Shown in pieces: positions 13,571-26,100 of a stretch of 64,000 nucleotides of DNA. The notes under the pieces were generated by a model. It ran no database searches and had not been told where the DNA came from. It saw only the letters and a list, made by a program, of their open reading frames with translations. Made by a program: the position numbers and the translations under genes. Each line of letters begins with the position of its first letter. Positions within the stretch are counted from its first letter, which is position 1. The stretch comes from Stenopsyche tienmushanensis (Eukaryota; Arthropoda; Insecta; Trichoptera; Stenopsychidae). The stretch spans positions 1 through 64,000 of the forward strand of contig WACJ01000323.1 of assembly GCA_008973525.1 (NCBI GenBank). The letters run 5' to 3'.

Positions 13571-16500
13571 GTCAGATATCCAATATTTTCTCTTTTTATT
13601 TTGGAGACTTGTGACATTTATTTGCAATATTAATATTTTTTTCCTTGATATTTGCACTATTGTATTACAAATATTTATTTTTTTGAAATCAATTACATAG
13701 TTATTGATAATAAAAAAAAACGTTCTTATTTATGAAGTTTATATAGATTTTGCAAAAATTATTTGCTTTTTATGGAAAAACAATCAACATTCATTTCATC
13801 TTCAACCTTCTTTTCTAAGATGAAATCGTCTATTTAAAAAAAATATATAATAGTAATTGAATCAATGAACTTAATTGTATAATTTTCTCAAACAGCTTTA
13901 AGGATGTATCAAAATTTGATAATGAAAAACCTGCGATGTTAGTGTTATGTTGCGGATGTTGACCTCTCACTCGGTATTTAGAGTCTCGCTATATGTTAAA
14001 TAACACGTGCTATTCCACTTTCAATTTCCCAAATGTTGCTCCACTTCTTACCAGCATCTAAAAGATTCATTCAGAACTAAGATCGATTATCATAATTATG
14101 AAAACTGATAAGATATTCAGAGAAATTCGCGTTTTTCTTCCAACCGCCGTCATAAAAAAATGACGAATCATTTGTGGCTTGCGTCTCAGACAGTTATTAT
14201 ATCATAATCAGAAGTCTGACCATGACTCGTTCTAAATGGAATCTGTACCGTTAAAGCGCAGCCGAAAAATATCTGCGTTGTCAAGGTCCATCATCAGCAT
14301 CGTCGATCAAAAACTGAGCGATATGATTAATTGATTGCTTGTATTGGCAATAGTTTCACGCACTTCGTCGACAACGCTCTCACTAAAATTACTATAAAAA
14401 ACGAATTAATATATGCATGATTAATTGCGAAAGATCTAATGTCAGATTATTATACTGAAGGCTTTCGCCTGCCATAATAAAAAATATAAATAAACAAATC
14501 CAATTTCAATGATCAACCCAAGCTTATTTCCGCAGGAAAACATTTATTTAAATCGTTTCAATATTGTCTCATTCAAAATCAATGCTATCCACACTTTCAG
14601 CATCTATTCACCTGTCGATATAACTATCGTTTCATGATACTCGAATGCCATTCTTTGACAGTTTTTGTTCGTATTTCATCCATGTGATTGGCCATGTCCA
14701 CTCATAAAAAGACACTCTTACTTATGCATGTGCTTTAGCATTTAGACCAAAGGAAAGCTTGTATATCTTTATTGCGTTTTTGATGGCTCTGCGTAAATAT
14801 GTTACGCGTTTAAATGACCCACTTAAAGATGAAAGAGATGAGCTTTCACCGCGATGCTTAAATTTAATGTGGATCGAATCAGCCCTAAAATATCATATTT
14901 GAATGATCCGCGCAATGTTATTTTCATCATTTAGGTTTTCGTCGTCGTTCTGTTTATATTTCTATGAAATGTCCATAACTTTAGAGTTATCATATAGGCG
15001 ACAAATATATTGTTTGATTGAAGATATTGCAATGTAAACATGTTGCTGTGTTGATTGATTTACGCGGTAGCCGGGGGCCACGTTGTTCAGACGCGGAAAT
15101 CGTACACGCTCATTCTCTATGGGTGTGTATGCGCATAGCCATATACTCGGTTCGTTGTTTATGAAACAATTAAATAGCGCATCAAGAGATTATCCGATCT
15201 AAATTCGTTATATTATAAAATAGTTATTATAAAAGACTTTGAATTGTTTATTTGAACTCTAAAAATGGAGATTTTTAAGAAAAAAAGCCACATATAATTT
15301 GCACAATCGTTGGCAAAAAGTCATAGATGTCAATGGACGTTATTTCGATTGAATATAATAAATAAACAACGCCCGTTTCATAGTTTCCAAACTATTGATG
15401 TACGTCTTTAGGTTTAAATTTAATTTAATTTATTTATTATATTAAAATTAACGCCATCAAATGTGTATTGATGTTTGAGATGAGCAATTAATACGATTTA
15501 CATTATCGCTGTATACATAGAAATCTGCATATTAATAAATGCCAAAATATAGGCCAAGTGCAAAAACAAAACATACCTCGGGCACTTGTGTCGCATTTCT
15601 CTTTTAGGCTTGGGGTCAAATGAGACCCGAACAATTAAGATCGGAGAGAAATCAAGCATGTTCCATTTTCCGCTATTTAGACTTCGCGTTTCAATGGTTC
15701 ATTATAGCATTTTGTTTATATAAGACGTTTATGTGTTTAAGCGAGCAAGAAAGTTGAAACCCCTCCCCATCTTAAAATATGCACAGTAATGCACAAAATA
15801 TGCAAATTATTTTTTTATTTTGCTATGCCTTATCACACGGTAGCATATTATTATAAAACTGTTAAGCGACCTTCAATTTTTTCTCTTAAAACGTTCTTCC
15901 GGAGAATGAAAACTTTTTAGACGTCAATCATTATTATGTATTCATGTTTTTTAACATTATTCCAAATCGGCCATTCGCAAAAGCGCTTTAAAAGCTGCTT
16001 TTTATTAGATCAGCGTTAAAATATCTATGTGTTGGAAATCTGGAAAATTATCTAAATTTTTAAAAAGGGACCTTTTATAGTCAATTTGTTTCGAGACACG
16101 GTTCAGGAAATACATTTTTATGTTGACATTGAAAAATAGGCATGCAAAACATATTTTATATGTGCAATATTATTATATTATAAAGCCAAAAATCAATGGA
16201 GAACGTTTGCATATCGAATGTGTTTTTTATTAGAGCAGGCAATGAAGGCAAACGACGTAATTAAACATGATTTCCACATGCAATAAATTTTATAGGAGAG
16301 CATAAAAATGTAAATATGACAAAAAAGATCTCAGAGACATTCCTAAAACGAGATGATGATGTTGACGTCATAGATGGAATCAAAACTTCTGAGAATTGTC
16401 ATCTAGGCTCAGAAAAATCTTCATTTTATAGATAAATTAAATAAACGAAGAATTTGGATTTCTTGTTTTACAACTTTAACCACGTCTATCAAAGATCTAG

Positions 16501-19500
16501 CCATCTTATATCGAACGTAGACGATGTTTATTTAATAATATTTAACATTGACTACTTGTAGACAAAAAAGCAACTCTGTAGATTTTAATTTAATGACCGT
16601 GTGTCGAATATTTTCATGGTGTCATTTTATAGAGAAAATTTAATATTTCATTGCTTTTTTTGTAATAGTTTGAGCATAATAAAAAAATGTATTACTTTTC
16701 GGTCCTCATAATATATCGTTATTTTTGTTCAATATAAATTACAAATTTAGATACAAAAATGTTTTTAAATACTATAATTTCATAGTAAATTGAATTAAAT
16801 TATTCCCGCCTAAATAAATAATTGTTATAAACGCATAATTTCAAAAATATCACTTGAAAGTCTCGAAATTGGCGTCCATACAATTAAGTGATATCGACGA
16901 GCGGTCAGCTAGAAAACTTGATTCGCGGAAATTCGCAATTCATAATGTTACGTCTCTGCAGTTATGCAAAGAAATTCAACATTTTGCAGACATTTTTTTC
17001 AATGTTAAGTTATTCCAAAGTCATCACAATATTTCCTGTGTGCATGCAAAATAAAATGTTGTAATCAATGTGACGATGTAAGAACGCAAATAGATCTTAT
17101 ATGCGCATTTATCAATTTTCGTGCTTGAAAGATTTTTTTTAAAAAATGCATACCATCAACGATTGTTTGATGCCTTTTTTTTAAATGGCAATGTGCATTT
17201 TTTTGCATGTCGCTATATTGAGCGGCCACAAAGGCAGATCCACCATTGAATTTCGAGCACTCATTGAGTATTAATTGAAGTTTTTCTAAATGGGGTAATG
17301 GCTGGCGATTATAAATAACTCTCACCAAAGTAATAAACACTGTGCTAAATTCTAAAGAGCCTTTCTACTGTTACGACTTCTTGCTTCCTTCTTTGCCATG
17401 CAATAATATATACAAAATATCACCACATCGAGCGAGTAACAAAATCTTAACTTCATCGACTTGTGTTAACTTTTTGCCATTTAAATTGTCTTTTTTCGGA
17501 TTCGTAGTTATATAAACGGCTACGAGAATAAAAACCAACGACGACATAACGTCCACATAGACGTAGTTTTGAAAAAACGTCACCGATTAATTTGTACATT
17601 AAAAATTTAATCTTCGATCAAAATGTTTAACGATACAAAAACTTATCGGAACCCATGAACGTTATGATAATATTATAGCTCAACGGCGTATTTATCATAC
17701 GAAGCTAATGATTGTAGCCTTCATGTTTAAAGAAACACCTCTGATCTTATATCGGATGCTTTTTAAATTTTAATAATGAAGAATTTGTGCAGAGGCAACT
17801 TTAGCATAAAAATTTGCAGATTTACAATATGATTTTTGGAAAATATTTAACAAGCTTTGTTTTAAATCTACATAAGCTATGCAATTATATTTTAAATAAT
17901 ACACCTTTGAAGCATTTTTATGCTGCGTCAGTTTAACGGTTTGCAATAAATTTGCACTTTATCTATAAAAAATGAATATAATCTTTATAACAACGGTCAA
18001 AATTTACATAAACTCATAAATGCAGCCTTTATACACCGCCATAATTCTTTCGTGATTTCTTTAAGTTTGAATTTGGCATTTTTTGCGCATATATTTGAGT
18101 AAATATTGTAATGAAATTTTAAGTTCGTTCATGAAAGCAAACATAATATATTCTTAAATTTATTTTACGGTTGTACTATTTGAGGCTATAAAATTTTCTT
18201 GTTGAAAATTTGTTCATTTTTACGCCCTTGCAATCAGAGCAGATTCTCATTGGTTTTTTATTCATTCACTGCTCGAAATTATTGATATACTTTCTCTTTA
18301 ATCAACAACGGTTGTATTATATATTAAAAATTACTGGGCCATGAATATCTTTTTGATTCGAGATGACAGCATTCAGAAGGGTTCCACTTACATGAAAGTA
18401 CCTTTGATCTTTCAAGTTGTACTTTCTCATCCGAATATATGGATCAGAAAAATGGATAACTTCTTACACTGTTGGATTGAATTAAGTAACACTTGGTCTG
18501 GTGGATTTTTATTATGTTTTTCACATAATACAATTTGTGTGTAAAATCCAATATTATAGCGTTCTAGATTAAAAAATACATTAATACATTTTTTTTGTTT
18601 TAAACATTTTTCTTCTCCATCAATTGGGGTCCTTTCTTCGTACAGTGCAAATATTTGGCATACAAATTTCAGCATCACTGTTATAATCAATAATACAATT
18701 TCGCATCATTCATATCTCATTATCCAGTCAATCATATTGGCACACATTGCATCCACTATGCAAAATTACTTCCTCGGTCGCCCGCAGAAATAACCGCGAA
18801 GAAGATCACTTCCCGTGAACAAATTGGCTGATCGATTACATAAGGAATTTGTTCAATTAACCCGATTTTCTCCAGGTTTTCAGAACGATACGTAACCCAC
18901 AAACCGAGAAACCGGTTGTCGGATATTAAGGCTGTGTTATTTCTAGATGGAAAGCGAACGTGCAAATAAACGTTGCATAACCGGTCACATGCAGGACATA
19001 TTTTGCTTCGACCTTTGACGATTTGTTTTAGGAAGCACGATCGATATCTATGAGAACTGCATTGAGATCATTGGCAACGAATGTTGGAGGTCGATGGCTT
19101 ACATAATAGTAAAAAACGCAACAATTACAACTGGCTATGCTCTTGTGGAGCCATTTATAAATGATCAAAAAAAAATCCACTTTCCAGTTCATTGACTAAA
19201 TACAAATGGATAAAAATTTTCGCAAAAGTAATCGATGTAGAATGACAGTATTTTGTTATTGATATTTTGTAACATTACGATATATACTAATCAAAGTAGT
19301 ATATGTATGCTTATATTTTAAACCCTTTGCGGGTGTCCTCTAGAATAATATATGATGGAAGTATTAGATTCAAGGGTGTTATGATAGACGACCGTTTCTA
19401 GCATTATCGCAATTAATGACCCAATGAAGTACAATTTTTGATCTGTCATGCGTGAAGAAAACAAGTCATAAATATTACTTCTTATTGGGCCAAATATGGA

Positions 19501-20154
19501 TATGATTAACCAAATTCTAGCCTTCACAGTTTACTGATTGTCCATCAAACTTTGGGAGCCTTGAAGAATCAATCTCAATTTAATACGCATTTTTCATCAA
19601 TGCAATTTCCGAAGTCGTTTCAAATTTTTACACAAAAGACAAAGACCAAAGTTTAAAGACCCACATAGGCTAAAAATGCATTTTTTTATAATTTGTGAAA
19701 GATAGTCTTCTCGATCGATTTTTCTATAATTTTGGTGAAGAAATTCAGTTTATTTCAATACTTTAAAGCTAATGCAAGTAGTGCGCTCGAAGCGATCGCT
19801 TCATCCAAATAGTTCGCCGACGTCTCTGAGATTGTTCACAGCGATGATTTTATTGTAAATGTATGTTTCAAAGCTTAAAAAAAGTACAAACTTAAAAAAA
19901 GGCAAAAAAGCAAGTGGAAAATAAGGGCACAAAAATAAAGAGTTCTGTACAAAGTGCTTCGAATCTCGTACAGTTAACTAATAAAATATTTATCTATTTA
20001 TATGACTTAGCTACACGCCACATCCTAAATCAATTAAAATATGAGAAATTCTATTTGGGTCATATACGGTCACATAAGAAAATTTCGACTGAAGAATTTT
20101 GGCGCAAATATATAAAAAATAAATAATGCACTTTCTTAGAATATTTAATAGCAG
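13571..20154. other. Non-coding AT-rich DNA
   Basis: Contains only repeat A copy 2 (16461-16610). Short open frames in this stretch have no recognisable domain and look like chance. Confidence 0.5.
16461..16610 (+). repeat. Dispersed repeat family A, copy 2
   Basis: Same-strand match to 2140-2300; core words ACAACTTTAACCACGTCTAT, CCATCTTATATCGAA and TAGATTTTAATTTAA. Confidence 0.7.
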
Positions 20155-20930
20155 CTTAGTCAAAAATCTTCGAAATTGCACCTTCCTGCGTTGATATACT
20201 TCTGGAGGCGGTGTTGCCAGGCCTAAAAGGCATCCTGGAAGGTCTTCTCCGAGATGTCCTTTAGAGCCGATGTAACATGAGGTTGGATGCTTTTAATCAC
20301 GTTTCAATGTTTCCCTTTCAGGATTTATTTAAACGAGGAAACAAAAAAGTCTGAGAGAGCCAGATCAAGACTGTTGGGAAGCTGGGTAACCTATGGGTCG
20401 TTGGTTCTGACCAGGAAATCTTTAATAACGAAAGCGTTGTAGCTTGATGCGTTGTCGTGATGAACCTGTCATGCGTCTTTGTGTTCAAATCATTGATTGC
20501 AATGCAATAAACGCTTATTTTTGTTATTTTTAGAGTTTCTGCTATGCATTGGAGGCTCAATCATTGATCAGAGTTCAAATGATCATGCATACACGTCAAA
20601 TTTTCATCTATTCAGGAAGTTCGTCGGCGAACTCTTTTCGACCCCTGTATCATGGAAGAACTTGTGATACGGATAAGCAATTACTCCCAAAGGCCTGATA
20701 AAGTAATATAAACTTTTTGGTGATGGATTTCCCAAGTTTAATGAAAAATGCGATCCATTGCATCGACTTAAATTACCTCAAAAATAAGTTCACGGGAACG
20801 CCCATCCTGATTCTCAGAAGACTCGGAGACGACTTTTAAAGGGTGCATTTTAAAGCTAATACTCCCTTTAATCTAACCCTGTAGGTTAGAACATACTGCG
20901 GTGTATCACCGCGTCTGGATAAAATTGGAC
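20155..20930 (-). mobile_element. mariner transposase remnant
   Basis: On the minus strand, frames pieced by eye give HHDNASSYNAF (second catalytic Asp), then LDLALSDFFVSSFK (third Asp block, normally SPDLAPSDFFLFP) and a C-terminal TFQDAF-AWQHRLQKYINAGR. Several stops and frameshifts; no intact terminus was seen. Confidence 0.8.
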
Positions 20931-21224
20931 GCATTACTTTCTGAAAAATATACGAAAATACTAAATTTTAATTATTCTATAAGCACATATTTCGCATGTA
21001 AAATAAACATTTTTATGATTGCAGAAAGGAAAAAATACTTGAATAAATCTAGGAATCGTAGGAATTAGGGCTTGTACAAACATTTACTTTAATATTATAC
21101 ATGAAATTAAAAAAATCAATTTACATTTAAACATTATTCATAAACATATAAAAAAATATAATCATTGGCATATTCAATCGAACATTTTTAGCCAAATTTA
21201 AAACTATCTGAACAATCAATAATC

Positions 21225-21668
21225 ATAACAAAATATGTAGTTATTATTTCTAATCATCGTTTGGAGAAGTTGTTGAATCAAAAAAATGAAGTATCAGTTC
21301 TAATCTATTCTGCTTGATTTAGGAAATACGTTTTAATTTTTTACCCTCATTCTTAATACTACTTAACTCTTCAATTATCTCACCTTTGGCACTTTCGTAA
21401 AATTTATAAACTAATTCTATCATTCGAGAATTATTTTTTGGTAAAAAAATCCCTTTGTTGAATAGATTCACGAATGAATGAACAATTTGTTATACTGCTT
21501 AAAGTAAAATTATTCACTGCTGTTAATCTTGAAATAGTTTCCTCTAAACTACTCTTTTTTAAGAAATTTTCGATACCAGCTTGTTTCGGAAGAGAGAAGG
21601 GTTTTGGTCCGGCTATGAATTATCCAGATCCGGCTGTGATCACCATTTTTGCTTCAGATATTTGGTAA
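21225..21668 (-). mobile_element. hAT transposase N-terminal remnant
   Basis: The minus strand gives LETISRLTAVNKFTLSSITN, then SFIRESIQQR, and further on FLNQAE-stop-IRTDTSFF. These resemble the segment after the BED finger and the start of the catalytic domain in BED-type hAT transposases (usually ...SLDEWTSIRNRRY). Highly decayed. Confidence 0.5.
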
Positions 21669-22316
21669 AAAAATGCGTAAAACAATGCCCTTTATCGTCT
21701 AAAACCTTCTTAAAATGTTTCTAAACTCATTGATGTATAAACAATTGGGTTGATGTATCTCTTAACTTGCAAGAGCACACGCTGTCTAGTGAACGATTTA
21801 ATATTTTTCGTCCAAAATTCTTAAATATTTAAAAAATAATCTTTATATTCAAAACCGGTTTTCGAAGGTCACAATTTTCGCCCAAAAACCCGGTTTTTTA
21901 AAACAGGTTTTGAAAACCGACAATCCCTAGTAGGATTTAGGAGTATTTTAAACATGTATGGTTATGCAACGAACCAAAATCAGATCAAAATGTTAATTTC
22001 AACTTATTTTTTATATTCAAAAATATCCCCAAAAAGGTGTTGTTTTTAAAATTTTCTTCAAACAGGATCCATTTTTACGCTGTAAAATCATTAAAATAAT
22101 TTATTTTTAAGATTATGAAATTTTTTTGATAGTGTTTAAGAATGCCTTAATAAATCCCAAAAATATTAATTTCATTATTTGATGTGTAAAAAAATGTCAA
22201 AAATGAACTGGTTTTGGTGTCATCAAAAGGAGATAGCCCCTTTAGTATTCTTAAACCATCTCCAAATTATTTCAACACTAATATGTCTGATGATCGTGTA
22301 TTATAATGCGTTTAGG

Positions 22317-22383
22317 CGGCGATAAATCCGACAAACCATAAAATTCTGGCAGTCGTTAAATGAGCTCGGATGATTTATCGCCG
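22317..22383. other. Imperfect inverted repeat upstream of the receptor gene
   Basis: CGGCGATAAATCCGA (22317-22331) and TCGGATGATTTATCGCCG (22366-22383) pair along their length except for a three-base bulge, with a 34-base loop. It lies about 720 bp before the receptor ATG. Confidence 0.55.
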
Positions 22384-22720
22384 ATCGTATTGGAGAGTTA
22401 CGATTTTGGCGAATAAACGGTTGCGTTGCGTATTTTTTCATACTTCATTGTATTACAAAATGGTTTTGTCCGCAAATTTCTTAACGCTGTGAAAGTGAAT
22501 CTGTAGGTTCATTCGCAGACAAGAAGTAATATCTTTCTTAATTGCATAACATGACACATATCTGCAAGTAGGAAATGTTATATATTTATATTCGCGGCGT
22601 GCTGTACGTATGGAGGCGTACGAAAATCGGTATTTCTTCGGCAAATCTGTCCAAGAAATGCTGGTGGCGCAACCGAAGGCGCCGAATCTTCCGAATTGAA
22701 TTGGATTCTATCCACAGTGT
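22380..22720 (+). promoter_or_regulatory. Less AT-rich segment upstream of the receptor, possible promoter or 5' exon
   Basis: Base composition rises locally (for example GGCGCAACCGAAGGCGCCGA at 22665-22684, an imperfect GGCGC palindrome). The segment sits a few hundred bases before the presumed 5' UTR. No TATA box or initiator is convincing. Confidence 0.25.
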
Positions 22721-22843
22721 ATTTCGAATAAAAATTGCAACAAAAATGCACGATTTTGATAGAAATGTCTATAATTAAAATGATCTATGTCTATAAATCT
22801 TATCAAATGTATTTTTATTAATATATATTTTTTTTCTTTGCAG

Positions 22844-23103
22844 ATCGTTCGATCATCTTTCATTTGCGGAAATCACCACAATAATAAAATAGATTAAATT
22901 CGAATTTAATCATTTTATTAATTGAAAAAATGCTGTGTGCCATATGCTGATACTAATTTGATTTATTTCTCTTTGCAGTGCTCAAACTTAACATGACTCG
23001 TTAGTGCCTATACAATTTCGATTATGATGTTGAATTAATTTGCATCAAAGTAGTTCTGTGATAATTATTAAATAAATAATAATATTTTTTCTTTTTTTTT
23101 AAA
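22844..23103 (+). promoter_or_regulatory. Likely 5' UTR segment ahead of the receptor ATG
   Basis: Two strong acceptor-like tracts (pyrimidine run then TTTGCAG) end at 22843 and 22978. They lie just upstream of the ATG at 23104, with no AG close to the ATG itself. The first coding exon therefore probably carries 5' UTR that starts at 22844 or 22979 and is spliced from an upstream, unseen non-coding exon. This is inference from splice-site shape only. Confidence 0.4.
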
Positions 23104-26100
23104 ATGGGTCTCCATAAACAATATTTGAAAGTGGGCCAAAGCGCCAAAAACAAATTATTCGGAATAAATCCAGGCCAGGACTATGGCCAAAGAATAGGAG
23201 CCAAACCGTTGAACATGCTCATATCGGAGCAAGGAGAAATCAATAAAGGTAAGAAAGCCTTCATCATTTCTATCCAATTACTAATGTAAGGTCAAGGTTG
23301 TTGGTCGTTTTTTTTTCATATATTATATAATTATTATCATAGGTCGATTACATGCAAATTTAATACGTTCGACCTGAATAGCGCGGATAGTAAATTCGCC
23401 ATTATTTTAATTCGTGCCTATTTTTTTATTGTATTTGTTTAATATTGCATAACGCTGGAGTCAATAAGGATTGTGTGCAAGAATTTTTCAAAAATAAATT
23501 TCAACGTCGGTGGCGTTCTTGACGTGGTTCCGAATGTTCAGTAATAAATAGTTTTTTTTTTATTTGGGTATCAATAAAAAAACTGGTTTTTCTCCAAAGC
23601 TCTTACGTTCCGTAAAAACCAGTTTCCTCGCACGCGAAAAATTGCCTAACATTCACATGGTTCCGATGAACTTTTCTGCAGAAAAATTCAGACCGCTGAA
23701 AAAATGCATTTAATAACGAAATAATGATTGTCGTTCTTGCAATAAACAACCCTTCATATCATTGAAATTTCAGGATAACGAACTCGATTTTGAAAAGTCT
23801 TGGTTTTTGGCTGCTTTGTTTAAAAAAAAAAATTAAGTAAACCCAAATGTATTCGAGAATTTACTAAAAAAAATTCATTAAAACCTTAAATTTTATATAC
23901 AACCCATCGTTCTGGCAGTCTTCTGATACCTTTTCTGTGAAAACTTTTCGACTTAGAAGGAAAAAACGATTATAAATGCAATTCCACTTAAGCTGAATTT
24001 TTGAATATGCAATAAGCTCGTACATTTTTGTGCAATTTGTAATTCATTAGTTCATTCATATCTCATAATATGCATAAAACAACCAGTTTTAAAGTCAATC
24101 AGAGTTTGGGCATTAGAATTAGGTTTCATTTTCTGAGAAGGCTATTGATTTTTCGTCGTATATTATCGTAAATCAGCCATTTTCCATAATCAAATACAAT
24201 ATTATTCAAAGGGACTAATTTTTTTTGATGTCAAGAAGTCATAGTACGTATTTTGTTGTTCGTTTTTATTGTGTCTAATCAAGGCGTGCAGTACCCATCC
24301 TACCCAATAACGCCCATCCTATTCATTTTGTTGATAAGCTTTAAAAATGTGCTTGCGCAGTGGTTCATAGGAATCTCAGTCTTTGCGATAAGTTCTTAAT
24401 TGTTTGCCATGAATCTGACTCGATTAGGGATTTTAATGCAGACTAACATTTTTTAAATTTTGGGTTATCCCAGATATTTCTTGAATATTTTTACCGTTTT
24501 AAGCTGTCAGGGAGCTTCGACGTACATGTACGTCCTAATTCTTATGCCCCAGAAAGAGCACTCTTGCACATTGAAGCTCGGAGACAGACAGAGACAGAGA
24601 GAACTTAACGCAGTTCGAGAGACTGAGACGGATAGTTCCTCGCATGATTGTATAGATCGTTAAGCCCAAATTTATCGACTTATAATGATTTCGATTTCAA
24701 GTGTGTTATTTGTTTACGCAAAGAAATGATCGAATATTGCGAGCTATCGACAATGTTTGTTTTTTTTAATTGCTTGCCGTTCTTCGCTACGTGTTGAATG
24801 AGTCTTTGTTCAATTATCATTTCCTTCTAAAGGAGGAGCAAATGAATCGATTTTTTGTGCATTGTTTATGTAAAGAAATGACGCGATCTTGTATGTTATC
24901 AAATGTTTATTTACAATTGACTCTGCCTCGAATTGAAGATTGTCTTAGGCTGATTAGGAGCTGACAGAAAGTAATCGGCGTAAAGCGATTATGACATCAA
25001 CGATTTCATCGATTTTAAATTTGCTCGCTCCTCAACAGGTTAAGCGCTAGAGACTCACCGGTGAGACGCTATATTTTATCGTGGAAAAATAACTATCATA
25101 CACTATAAGACCAGAACGGAGATCACCTTAATGATATCATTTTTAAAATATAATAAATAGAAACTTTGAATGTCTCTCTGTAAGATGAAAAAATAATTAA
25201 GATGATATCTTCTATTTTGTTTATGTTATTCATTTTTAAAATAAGGTAGTTTCCCTGACGCGCCCTGTACGTTTATGTGATTAATTCATAGTTTTTATAA
25301 TTCGTTTTTCAGCATAAATCCAAGCTTTTTATATTAGATTTTCCATCATATTTTAGTTGCATGATCGATTGTCACAAAAACGTTATTTCCGTGCGTGATA
25401 AATGAATTTTGAATGGCGTAATTCCCATATAATCTCAAATTACATGCATATTTATTGCAATGAAAGATTATGATTTTGCGGTGTTTTTGCGCCAATTCAT
25501 ATTATTGCTATTGAAAAATAAGCGTACGTCACAAAAAAATAGGAAAAAATTGTCAAATCAATTCTGTAGAAATAATAATGAATATTTCATCGCTATCATT
25601 GTCAATTCAAGGGTTTCAAGTGTTGCTATTAATGATCAACTGTTTAAGAAAAACGAGGCATTTTCTCATGAAAAAATATATCAATATCAATTACAATTAG
25701 AACTAAGATATCGTGTATTGTAACACCCCTTTATATTAATTTGCAATTATAATTTTTATCGAAATGTCATGGTTTTGTATGTCTCAAAAAGCTATAGATA
25801 CGATGAATATGGATATTTATAAATTGTGTTTTGTTTGTAAATATGATGATATTTATCATTAGGAAACATCCTTGGTTTAGAAAGAGACTTGTTCATATTT
25901 GGTTGTTAAAATATTATTAAATAATAATTATCATTGACAAAGCAGATCGTTGAAAGGCCATAATCTGCGTCATAAAAATACGCCGAACAATACACAAAGC
26001 ATAAGTTTCTAATGCGTCTTAAAAATCCATTCAAACATCGTTATTTAAGGTTGTTGAGTCTCATAAATTGGTAATTACACGAAAAATATATTCTGCTAGT

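Noticed and set aside
19318..19340. AACCCTTTGCGGGTGTCC resembling a piggyBac-type end
   Set aside because: No matching inverted end was found nearby, so an element cannot be defined.
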